Positions 26,606-36,681 of a stretch of 64,000 nt of DNA are shown in pieces. The position numbers and the translations under genes were made by a program. Positions within the stretch are counted from its first letter, which is position 1. The number at the start of each line of letters is the position of its first letter. The DNA comes from Gloeophyllum trabeum ATCC 11539 (taxonomy: Eukaryota; Basidiomycota; Agaricomycetes; Gloeophyllales; Gloeophyllaceae), in NCBI RefSeq assembly GCF_000344685.1, contig NW_006920415.1:1248950-1312949 (forward strand), in the 5' to 3' direction. Below the pieces are notes generated by a model. The model had not been told where the DNA came from. It saw nothing but the letters and a program-made list of their open reading frames with translations, and searched no databases.

Positions 26606-27412
26606 CGTTGCTGAAGTTTTGGTAGTTGTCGTAGATTGTAGGGGATGTGAGGGAAGCGACGGGAGCGACGACGCGTCGGGGATGGGGTTTATATAGACCT
26701 TAGATTATCTCTGATTGGGGACGGACGGACAGTTTCCCACACTGCTCATTCGCTGCTCCGCTCGGCCTGGGCTTTCGCATCGAGCTCGAGCTCGGTCGTT
26801 ACAAATTCAGCGCAAGAGTCCTGTCTTAGATCCCAAGACTGTTCTAGCTTGGCCTCAGGCCAGCCTGCGCGCACGAATCCATCGAGCTCGAGCTCTGTCT
26901 GTATCCGCTCGAGAGGTGCGTGCGGCGTTAACGTTACCGCACCACGCGCGGACATATCTGATAAAGTCGGTTATGAGTGGGTGGGTCCTCAGAAACGTCT
27001 GGAGACCTGACTCACATCTCCCTCGTCGTCTTTGTCAGTGAGAGCGAGAGGTGGGTAGCTGCGGCCACTGCCACACGCCCGGCACCCAGTAGGTGGCAAG
27101 CAATTGCGTCGATAGTCGCCATGCATCGAGTCATTTCGTCGCTCACCTCAGCCCCCATTCCATAATTTACACCATGCCGGAGACAATTCCAAACCGCGAA
27201 TGTAATGCTATAGCCGGAATAATACAGAGCAGTGCTTCTACTTGATACATCGGATATTAACGAGATGCTGCCTATAGTGAAGGTCGAGCCAATAGTATCA
27301 CGTCCTCGAGAGACACGTGGGTGTACAATATGTATTGGGCCGTCTGGCCATGAAGCCGAAACCCAGGTCCGAAGTCCATCGTCCAAGGAGGAGGCCGAAC
27401 AGCCTGATCGCC
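26606..27412. other. GAPDH promoter region with a repeated motif
   Basis: This 0.8 kb stretch lies upstream of GAPDH and downstream of the next minus-strand gene. ATCGAGCTCGAGCTC occurs twice in direct orientation, at 26779-26793 and 26881-26895, 102 bases apart. Each copy contains overlapping GAGCTC palindromes. Longer open frames on both strands here have no recognisable product. A role of the repeat in gpd expression is inference. Confidence 0.4.
26688..26695 (-). promoter_or_regulatory. TATA box of the GAPDH gene
   Basis: The minus strand reads TATATAAA here, 83 bases upstream of the start codon. The leader between them is short and rich in C and A. Placement and sequence fit a strong fungal core promoter. 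This is read from the sequence, and the transcription start itself is not known. Confidence 0.6.
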
Positions 27413-28452
27413 CTAATCCTTCTCGTCAGCATGCCCGGACTCGGACGTGGGCTTCGGTGCATATCTCGGCAGCGATTCCACCGGTCTTTGCAGCAGGAAA
27501 CCTGCTCGACCAAAGAGCATTCAGTTTCGTGAGTCGACGAGACTGAGGATCGCTCCACCTACCCTTCAAGGCAGCCTTCTTTTCTCCCTGTCTGCCGAAC
27601 CCAAACCCAGGCCTCGTAGCCAAGACCTCCTCCGGGCTCATAGGCCGCTCAGGTTGCTTCTCGGTACTGAAGACACTGGACATGAAAGAAGCCGCCGGCG
27701 GGCTCATCAGACCAGCAACAGGCGGCGGCAGGACATCCTTGGCGCGTTCCTTCCAGGACGTAATGGACCGTCTTGTCTTGACGGAAGCACGGAAGATGAG
27801 CCCGATGGCTATGTTCAGGCACCCAAGGGCGAACAGGAAGAACGCCGAGACGAGCGAGAAGTCGTCCACGTGGTGGGAGAGAACGGCGGCGCCAATACTA
27901 AGGCAGAACATTAGGATGAGGATGAAAGATACAGGCAAGGAGAAGTGGCATAACACATACAGGCATTGAATGACGCCCAGGGCTCCGACGCCGAAGTTGC
28001 TGCCCAGGACCGGGAACCACTTGTCAAAGGCCTTCATGGGCCAGCCGATTTCCGAAAGGATCAGGATGATGACTTGGAATATGATGAGCAGGCGGTTGAG
28101 GACCGCCCAGAATTCGCCTGCGGGCTGGTTGGGGACTGTGCTCCCTCTGAGAAAGGTTGTCAGAGATCACTCGAGCTACGAGGGATTGGTCGACCTACTC
28201 GACGTAATCGCAATCGACCATGTCTGACGTCTCGGTGGCATTCCCCGCCTTCTTGGCAGCCATGAACGCGTTCGCGGCTTCGACGTCGTTGACCAAGGTG
28301 AAGATACTGCTCGAGAAAACTAGCAGCAGAGCAATGATGCTCAGGGCTCTGACAATATTCAGGCCAATGAATATATCTAGAGGCAGCAAGGATATTAGAA
28401 TGCGGCCAGGCCAGGCGAGTAGGTGGCACTCACATGCTCGTGGCGGCAACAT
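27413..28452 (-). CDS. Multi-pass membrane protein, DUF7598-type, unknown function
   Basis: I believe this belongs to a fungal membrane-protein group annotated as DUF7598. No function is known to me. The N-terminus MLPPRAYIFIGLNIVRALS joins across a first intron in phase 1. Four hydrophobic segments follow: IVRALSIIALLLVFSSSIF, LLIIFQVIILILSEIGW, LPVSFILILMFCLSIGAAV and LVSAFFLFALGCLNIAIGL. The soluble C-terminal tail is Pro/Ser-rich, with MSPEEVLATRPGFGFGRQG. The last junction splices KG to FLLQRPVESLPRYAPKP, and the protein ends ADEKD with TAG at 27413. Four exons are seen, all in consistent phase. The tail facing the cytosol is inference. Confidence 0.8.
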
Positions 28453-29637
28453 ATCGTTCGTATCTCAAGGTGGAGTAGACGATACAAGCAAAGCAAAGCA
28501 AGAGACAGAGTACAGCAACGCAGAACTCAAGTGCTCAAAGAAATGAAGGATCGTTAACCCAGCAAGTGTCCCAGCACCAGCTGAACGGGCTTTCGTGAAA
28601 GGCTTAAGAGAAAGGAAGCCTTGGAGGCTGAGGCAAACTCGCCCGCGATAGTAGCAGTAGTGAAGAGTGGAGGTGGATGAATACCGCGGAACGTGCAAAC
28701 TCCACATTTATGAGGGCCAACGCGCCAACGTAAGATGCCACTGTGGCCATTGTTTTGCTTGCGGCGCCGGCGTAGTCAGGGGACAGTGTGTACACGGTGG
28801 CATTGTGTATTGGAACAAAGACAACAATGCTTCCGTACAGAGGCGGAGTGGCTATTTGTGCCACTTCGGGAAGGAGGGCGGCCTTTGCCGCAGCCCGCCC
28901 GACGCCCGATCCCGAATCCCGCGGCCGACGCAATGCCGACCTTCGACTTTCCAGCGCTAAGTCCGGCTGCACCTTTGCAACTTCGTCTGTTCACTCGCTT
29001 TCACTGTCAGAGATGCAATCATGCAGGACACGCACATTGAAGAAAGACTAATTTCAGTTTCCGTGTCTCTAGACCCACGACAGCAGAACCGGCTATACTT
29101 AGTGCAGTACTCAATGTTAATGCTGGAGTGAACCTCCCCGGTATTCCTCGCAGGTCTACCTGACATGTAATTGTACACCATTGCTGCAGACCACAATGCG
29201 ATGACCTGATTTGCTTGAGCTATACGATACATGCGATATCAGTGTCAACGCAAGGAAGAACCTGCGATAAACGCAGTGCTCGACCTCGACTGGTTTATTT
29301 TGCTGGATCCGCATCTTAACTCCCCTCCCTCCCCGTCCCTCCGCGGGCTTCCTTCACTAGTACTGAAGTGCCTTTTTCGATAGTACCGCATGCGATGATA
29401 CCGGCGACAGCAGCGGACGTGAGCAGGTCGTAACTTACGTAGGTGGCGGATGACGGGGCCTGCATGGGAACCGCCCGACCGTAAGACTGGGAGGAGTCCC
29501 TAGTCCGTCGAGGATACTCGGCCGTTGACTTCACACCGCGCGTGCATTCCCTGGTATACACACATCTTATAATATATAGCTGCACGAACGAATAACGCGA
29601 TCAAATACGATAGCAATAACGAAAACAGTAAACCCAA
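28453..29637. other. Intergenic upstream of the DUF7598 gene
   Basis: This 1.2 kb stretch lies between the DUF7598 gene start and the SET2 stop. The longest open frame is on the minus strand at 28604-28972 (about 120 codons). It includes a hydrophobic piece TMATVASYVGALALINVEFA. I could not match it to a family or extend it by splicing, so I do not call it a gene. The rest shows nothing I can support. Confidence 0.35.
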
Positions 29638-32600
29638 TTACGATTGCACAGACAATGTATCAGAACCCCTGAAGATGTCGAATTGTTCCTTGTCGGGTCC
29701 AATGTCCCACCGTGAGCGACGTGGGTCCGTAGCCTTGTCGGCAGGTGTGGACGGCGGCGGCTCCGTGTCGGGCGAGTCCTCGAAGCGGTCTCTATCTGCT
29801 TGCGCCGTTGAAGGCGAGGCAGTCGAACCGTCATGTTGTTCAGGCGCGTCGTCGTCGTCTTCATCCATGTCCATGTCCATGGCTTCCTCTACCGTCATTG
29901 CCATCGGCCCGTCCTCATCGGCGCGGTGACCAGCGTCGCCGTTCATTGCAGATGCGGATGTAGACGCTCCGTTAGCCGATGAGGAGGAATGGGGAGGGCG
30001 CCGATGCTGTCCAGATTTCTCCAACTTCCGCATGAGCTTATGGATGTACTCCTTGGCAAATTTCTTGATCTTGACAGTCTTCTCCTCGGATAAAGAGTCC
30101 AGCTTGCCCTCCTTGTAGCTATTAGACTTCTTTTCCTTGTCCGAGATCAGCGTTGTAAGCTTGGAAGCAAATGGCGTCAGTCGACGAGTATAGCCCCAAG
30201 GAAGACTACCCGCCACGTACCCCTTTGGCATGTTTCTTGAACATGTCATAGTCCATCTGTTTCGAGTACTTAGACATGCACTTCACGACAATCGCGCCGA
30301 CGAGTTTCTGCAGACGTTTCTCCTTTAGCGCCTCTTTATCCTCTTTGCTCTGCTTCTTATGAGAGTGAGACCGAGATAATGATTTTCTCCTCTCTTTCTC
30401 TTCAGCAGCAGCGGCCTGTGCGGCGGCAGCCTTGGCAGCCTCCTCTTCCGCTCGTTTATAAGCAGCAGTGGCCTCTGCAATAACAGCATCGAGCTGCTCC
30501 TTCCGCGAGATCGAAGGTTTGAATTCCGTGGATGGCGTCGGTGGAGGTTCTACTCGAAGCCCGATGAGGGGTTGTGTTGACATGGATGCCGCTTTTCGTC
30601 CGAGAGGCTTAATGTCCAACTTGATTTCAGGGATCAGGTCTTCCAGTCGGGACCTCTTCGATGGCCGCGATTCTTCCTCAGCCTCGTAGACGATGGTAGG
30701 AGAGCTCTTGTCTTCCTCATCGCCATCCTAGACAGCGTCAGAGAGGTCCAGACTGAAGCTTGGTGTTCGTCTCACCACTTTCAGGCGCTTTGGTATACGG
30801 TAGCCAACCTCCAGAGTATCCCAGTGTGCCAAGAGCTATCCCAAAGATGAGTGCCAGACTCTAGACACAACCTAAACACGCTACCTTCTGGGCCAACTCC
30901 TTGATGTCCTCATTTTGCGACGTCTCCGCACATTGCCTCACAGGCTCGTCAACCTTGGAGTCCTCCACTTTGTTGCGTTGGATCAGAGGCCATGTTGTCA
31001 TGCACTCCAGGGCAACCTTAGTAATGTCTTCATCGTCCGCATAATCAGTCAAGATATTGGTCATGAGACTGAAACCACGAAGGCGCATAAGTTGTCGGAG
31101 AGCGGATTGGTCCTCGGTAATCTACGCCATCCCAACATGAGCGTCTGAAACATCCAAGAAGCACGAACTCCAGGATTCTCACCTTGACTCGATGAAGTAG
31201 CTTGAAGAGGACCTTCCGACTTTGAGTCTGCCGCATGGCCTGTATAACCTTAGGCACGTCCTTCTCCACAAGAGGCTTGAGAACGGGCTTGTGTCACGGA
31301 AGGGAAAGGATCAGTCGCATGCAAAATCAGCGTAGGGCTTGTTAACCCACCAGATAGTCCTCGTCGAGCTTCTTGCCCTTCCTTTTCTTACTACCCTTGA
31401 GGCCAAGTTTCTCAACCTCGTCGGTGATGCCCAGTGCTGGTAATGCGTTGAGAGAGGTCGCGGAAGGAGCGTAATAAAGATGTTACCATCGAGATACAAG
31501 TCATCCATGGCAGCAATGTCCGTCTGTGTCTTGCCACCTAGGAAGCCTACACAGTTGGCTTCACCACAGTAGCATGGCTGTGCTTCATGCCTGGTTGTGG
31601 GTACCTCGTTTATTATTGAGTTGGAGGGAGTGTATCCATTAGAACATACCCGTAACGGTCGACATTGTAGTTGAAGGTGATTTCCTCGTCCTTCTTTATC
31701 GCCCGCTTGGCGAAAATGCCCATACGGACCCGAGCCCCAACTGTCCATTTGGCAACGTAGCAGTTCGGGTTGCAGGAGTGATTTGCAAAGCGCCCGATGC
31801 CACCTCTTTTCGTAGCGTCGATATACTACGTACAATCCACTTAGCACGGATACACATAGATGAGATATGATCCGCACCTCGTCCTTTTGCAGCATCATGA
31901 AGTAGAAATGTCGAATACCCTGCTGGGCGTACTCCCGCATGCGCTTCATGAAAGATGGATGGCTAACGACGTCGCCAACATACTCGTAGATGAAGGCGTC
32001 CCTAGAAGAAAGCTGAGTAATTATTCAAGGCAGAGAATCGACGTTTCTACCGAGGTATATCGTCTGCCGCCCGAAGACCGAAACCCTTCTTTTCAGTCTG
32101 GACGATTTCGATAGGTGCGTACTCCTTGCGCTGAAACCTGCGGGAGGAATGAAACTGGTATCTACACAACTACTGTATATGGCTTACCGTTGGTTTTGGC
32201 AGTAAGCGCGACACCGACAGTCGTCAGGTAGACATTCAACCTGAGTCAGTCTGTTGATACAATCCGAGCCATCTCCGCAGGCGTCGCAAGCATCGTCCAC
32301 ACCTACTCCTACCGTAAATCCCAGAGCCGGAAACTACATCTACCCGAACTCACCATGCTCGTACTGACAGTCACACGTCATGCTCTCCAGAGCCTCCCGC
32401 GACCGCCCCAACGTATTGTACTGATAGTGGTTCTGAGGGATCTCCTCAAACGTGGATCGAGCCTCCTGTTCTGCCCGAGGCAAATGGCCGATGAGCTGAG
32501 GGCCCTTGGGCCGTGGCTTGACGTCCGAGGACATTGACACAGGGGGTGTGGCCGACGGGCGTGAATCGTCCTCGAGCTTGGGCGTCAAGGATGTCTCCTC

Positions 32601-32756
32601 TCGCTTCGTGGCGAGGTCGGACATGCTCGGCCCAGGGGTGGGTGTGCTCGACGGACCCTCCATCTTGACATCAACATCCTCGACTTTCGTCGTTGCCGTC
32701 ATTAGAGACGGACTCCTGCTCCGCTTCTTGACAGAAGGCTGCCGTGACCTGGACAT
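29638..32756 (-). CDS. SET2: Histone H3 lysine-36 methyltransferase Set2
   Basis: Set2 methylates H3K36 on transcribed genes while riding on the phosphorylated Pol II tail. The protein starts [17 protein letters not shown], with a basic then acidic/Pro-rich N-terminus. The AWS cysteine cluster follows ([10 protein letters not shown], then [10 protein letters not shown] and [12 protein letters not shown]). The SET domain includes [17 protein letters not shown], the cofactor-binding [11 protein letters not shown] and [11 protein letters not shown]. The post-SET motif is [14 protein letters not shown]. Downstream are the helical [15 protein letters not shown] region, a coiled-coil stretch rich in Ala/Glu ([15 protein letters not shown]) and the C-terminal SRI domain ([28 protein letters not shown]) that binds Pol II. 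An acidic tail with an [11 protein letters not shown] run ends at 29638. About ten short introns are seen. It is divergent from RPA49, with 266 bases between the starts. Confidence 0.93.
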
Positions 32757-33022
32757 GGCTTTTGGTAAGTGTAAGCCTGTGCGACGTCGGGGGCAATCCT
32801 GTGGCTGGGGTGGCTAGAGAAAGCAGCTTGAAAATATTCGCGCAGAGCAATCCGGGGTAGACAGGTTCTATGTTCACAAATCCTTTGGTGTAATAATGAT
32901 AAGTACCTGGATATCCGTGCACGGTTAGTAGACCATCGCACAAGGTGAGTGGTAAAGCCGCCGGCGCTGTCGAAATACTGCCTTTTCTGGTTTCACTCTT
33001 ACCTCCGCCACAACCGCTCGCG

Positions 33023-34616
33023 ATGGCCTCGACGTCGATTTCCAAGAAGCGCAAACGCGACGAGGAAGGCCCGAAGGTATCTTTTCGCGTAGCAGAGCAA
33101 AAGGGCTCGGGGAATGGGCCTGTCCTAGGTATGTGGCCTTGGTCAACCGTTACGCTACGCGCCTAAGTCATCTCAGCAAGTTTTCCGGCTGTGGAACCGC
33201 CACCAAAGACTCCGTTTAGATGTTATGCTCCGAAAAGACATCGCAGTGACGAGGGCGACAGTGAAGCCGGACCCCAATCCGTTACAATAGCTGGCGAGAC
33301 CGATACTGTTGAGTTCTCAACCATAGAAGGCATTGAGGCTGGGGCGGGATGCAGGTGAGTACCCGTCGACCTTGGTCCAGGTCACCCTCTCTGAAATATC
33401 GGACAGGTATCTAATTGGAATACACGACAAGCGAACGAATAAAACGGTTATCCGACCTGCTCCCCTGCATGTGTTCTCTCGTCAAGTCAAAGCTCTGAAG
33501 GGACTCCAGCCCGCACCAGTGACTGCTGCCCAGCGTATTGAGGCGCGTAATGCTCTCGGTGAAATATTTGGGACGAAGAAAGCGAAGGCTGCAATTCGTG
33601 CCCATGAGCGGAATAAAGTCGACGTGTCTGCTATGCAAAATGTGGCCGGCCACCTCCAGGACCGCATCGAGAGTAGTACCACAACCCTTCCTACCAAAGG
33701 TATGTCGTACTCACTCAAACGAGTATGATCGCTAATGCCTATTGACACGCTAGAGGAAGCCAAAGCAACTGCCGACAGCAGTCGACTCATTCCCCGATAC
33801 AACGGGGACGCTGCCACTCCCGAGGACGTCTACGGCCTGCACGACATCATACCCGAACTGGAATGGAATGCTTTGCCTATTTCCGCCTTCATGGCTGCTC
33901 AGACTCAGCGTGATCGTGTAGCGCTCCTGCCTTATACGAGGTCTACATGGGTTAATCAACACCTGCAACTCGCGTTTTCTGCTCCCAAGGTCAATAGGAG
34001 TACATTGTACGCGACTTCCGCTGCTGTTTTACGCACGATATTCATACTATCTACAGAAAAATCCTTTTCTACATCTCGTCGATGTTGGCATTCCGGAATA
34101 TCGCGCCGAAGAAAATGTCAGACAAGCAAGCTCTGCAAGAGCGTCTATCTAGGATCCCGAGTGTCATACTCGATGGTCTGCTGTCAAGGTTCTCCGAAAC
34201 CGCTAGGGACTCTGATCAGTAAGCACCGCCACCATACGAGTGATCTTCAACTGACTCTATATCCTCTCGAATAGATTGCGATCTACGCCTCAGACGGAAA
34301 CCAGCTTACTGACGCACATGTTCGCGCTGTGCCTGCGAGTGGACGACTACGCGACCGACACCACCCTGGTAGCGTCCGACCTGAGTATGCAAGTTGCAAA
34401 GTAAGTCGAGATGCCTTTTCACTTGGTTGTGTGGCTTAAGACCGTTCTGTCCGCAGGGTCAACGCACTTTTCAAGTCCTTGGGTTGCAAGATTGAGAAAC
34501 TCAGCATGACGGAGCTGAAACGACTTGGTCTTCCAGATAGTGCTGCAGCGACGAAACGGGCGGTTCTCAAAATACCGCTCGAGTTCCCAAGACCGAGAGC
34601 CAAGCGCCGCACATAA
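33023..34616 (+). CDS. RPA49: RNA polymerase I subunit RPA49 (A49/POLR1E)
   Basis: A49 forms a heterodimer with A34.5 on RNA polymerase I and helps initiation and elongation on rDNA. The start is MASTSISKKRKRDEEG with a basic patch. A dimerisation-like N-terminal half follows (IEAGAGCRYLIGIHDKRTNK). The middle part has GEIFGTKKAKAAIRAHERNK, where the A49 linker lies. The C-terminal tandem winged-helix region includes VLPYTRSTWVNQHL-like residues, SVILDGLLSRFSE and VNALFKSLGCKIEKLSMTE. The gene ends PRAKRRT with TAA at 34616. The first junction (VLA-SFPAVEPPPKTP) and later ones are in phase with GTATGT-type donors. Being paired with SET2 on a divergent promoter suggests possible co-regulation, which is inference. 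UTP10 in the same window also serves rRNA production but is 24 kb away. Confidence 0.88.
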
Positions 34617-34712
34617 ACAGGCCAAGCTGGCATTCAGTCACACATCCCCCCATTATTAACCTCCTGTTGTACGCAGTACAAATACACTGGAACGCTCTGC
34701 TATTTAGGTACA

Positions 34713-36477
34713 TCATTGCGGATGTTTCTTACATTCCAAAATTACGCTGGCTCGTTCCCATGCATTCCAGGGCTCCTGTCCGGGAACGAAGCGCGCGCGC
34801 AGGGCAGTGAAAGTAAACTGCTCGAACCGCTCGAGAGCCAGTAGAATCCATAATACAATCAGATCCGATATCGCCAGCGCTGTCCTGGGTAAGCGCGACA
34901 AACCTCGTGAGTGAAGTTCGAGAGCATGAGCGGCAGGGATTTGCAAGTCTGAAGAGGAGCGCACTGCATGTGGTATGGGTCGTAAGCGCAATTGCTGACC
35001 GGCACTAAGCTGCTGGTCGCCGTGCAGGGCGGACGAAGAGGGATTGAACACTGAGAGGAACAGCTCAGGCGAGGAGGGGACGAATATCTTCTCAGATTCA
35101 CTCCCCAGTAGAAGGGCATGTGCAGCGGACGGACAGAGAAAGATGATTGTGAAAATTCTCGGGGATAGGTAGTACACCTTCAGGTGTTCTCGCTCGGCTC
35201 CTTCGTGAGCAGGAAAGTCAGACGCTGGTTCAGATGGCTTCCCCGGTATGAGTGTCACTCGGACGCCTGTTTCCGTCGCACGAGTCGCTAGGAAGGCTTC
35301 GACGCGCTTACGCTCGTACTTCTCCAAAGGTCCCTCAGGCTGCCAGCCGATACCACCGCGATCGCCTGCCGGAAACGCGATGTCAGGGTCCCAGGCCTCT
35401 GTGGCGGGCTTGGGCTCTGGGCGGGGGAAGACGTCCAGGCGCTTTCTGTAGTGTAGGATCCATGCCTGATAGAGGATGCGCGGGGAAGTGAGAAGAAGGG
35501 CGAACGGGGAGGACGCGAGTGTGAAGAGCCACGCGGGGGTGGTGAGGGGTAGGGAGAGGACGGGACGGATGATAGCGGAGAGCTTGAGAGGGCCGATGCT
35601 TGGCTTGCCTGGAGCTTCGGATGAAGGTTCATCTGGTGGGTGGTAGTGAATGCGAACTATGGGTCGTGGGGCAGGGGATGATGGATTGTGACGTGACTTC
35701 GTGGGAGGGTGCGAAGGGGCCGTGAGGGATACGATGTAGAAACCTTCACGGTCGTTGAACGGGGATACGTGAAAGTGACGAGGGAAGGTCCACTGGTGGT
35801 CGAAGCTGCCTCGAGTGTAAGTTACTAGCACCATCGAGATAGGCCAGGGTCGTAGACTCACCCCTTAGGTGTGGGATCTTCGCCTTTGCCTACCTCTAGG
35901 ATGTAGACGTGACGTTCGCCGAACGTATTATGGACCTACCAAATCAAAGGGGAGCATTTTCAAGATTTAGATGTGTGCTGACCTCTAGTATAACCACCCA
36001 TAGCTGGCCTTCGGGTTTATAACAGTAGTACACCGTCAATGGGTTGATGCCTTCGTACCCAAGGAAACTAGGCATAGTCATCATCCACGCGTCTTCGAGC
36101 GCGTCAGAATCGTAGCCACGTCCTTCCAAAATCCTGGCTAGCTTGCTCCAGATGAATTTGCCGTCGTTCTCGTTATCCGTTAAATACCCAGATGGTCGTA
36201 GGCCTGTTAACCGGCCATAGAGTCCTCCGTAGCCAAAGACCCATCCTCCAGCCAAGTCCAGATCATTCTTTTCTAGGGCCTTCAGCGGTAGTAGCAAAGA
36301 CACCGTCGGGTACGTGAAAGCATGTGCAGACTCGACCGGCAGGAGACGTGCATGTGTAACTTGGTTGACGAGGATATAAGCAATGGGTCTGTTTGTTTGC
36401 TTGTTCTTGCACCGTCGCAGATACGAGAGCAACAAGCATAATGTGGCAGCACATCCCGTACCAATGGTCAGATTCAT
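34713..36477 (-). CDS. DUF1365 domain protein
   Basis: In bacteria, DUF1365 proteins are encoded beside an FAD-dependent oxidoreductase and a cyclopropane-fatty-acid-synthase-like methyltransferase, so a role in lipid modification is suspected. The biochemical activity is not established. The ATG at 36475-36477 (MNLTIGTGCAATLCLLLSYL) is chosen because the frame upstream offers only GTG. This start gives an N-terminal hydrophobic anchor. Conserved-looking segments are HARLLPVESAHAFTYP, GGWVFGYGGLYGRLTG, YEGINPLTVYYCYKP and later FPRHFHVSPFNDREGFY. The large last exon continues with hydrophobic stretches near PAWLFTLASSPFALLLT and a C-terminal membrane-like helix before QEPWNAWERA. No FAD oxidoreductase or methyltransferase gene lies beside it here. 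It shares a divergent promoter with the charged nuclear-type gene. Confidence 0.82.
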
Positions 36478-36592
36478 GCTGAAAGCGAAGTTGGGTAGTG
36501 ACCAGAGTAATATTGGCAGCCCGCTGCCTGACGGTCGCGACCATTGTGGCAGTCGGAACGGTGGCGTGGGTACGAATGCCTCCGAAGGACTG

Positions 36593-36606
36593 TGACGTCC
36601 CACGTG
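36593..36606. promoter_or_regulatory. Composite TGACGTC / CACGTG element in a divergent promoter
   Basis: TGACGTC (36593-36599) is followed after one base by CACGTG (36601-36606). The composite lies in the 204-base gap between two divergent genes, 76 bases before the plus-strand ATG and 116 bases before the minus-strand one. The first half is a CRE-like bZIP site and the second an E-box. Control of both genes by this element is inference. Confidence 0.35.
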
Positions 36607-36681
36607 ACCGTGGCGCGTCTTCTCCCGGAATCACCTCCAGCTTGATCTCCATCTACTCCCTTTCACGAAGCACGGCTGGCA

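Noticed and set aside
28604..28972. Minus-strand frame with a hydrophobic piece as a small gene
   Set aside because: No recognisable family and no consistent start or splice; left in the intergenic entry.
36478..36603. Longer N-terminus of the DUF1365 protein
   Set aside because: The upstream frame opens at GTG, not ATG, and the ATG at 36477 gives a sensible membrane anchor.
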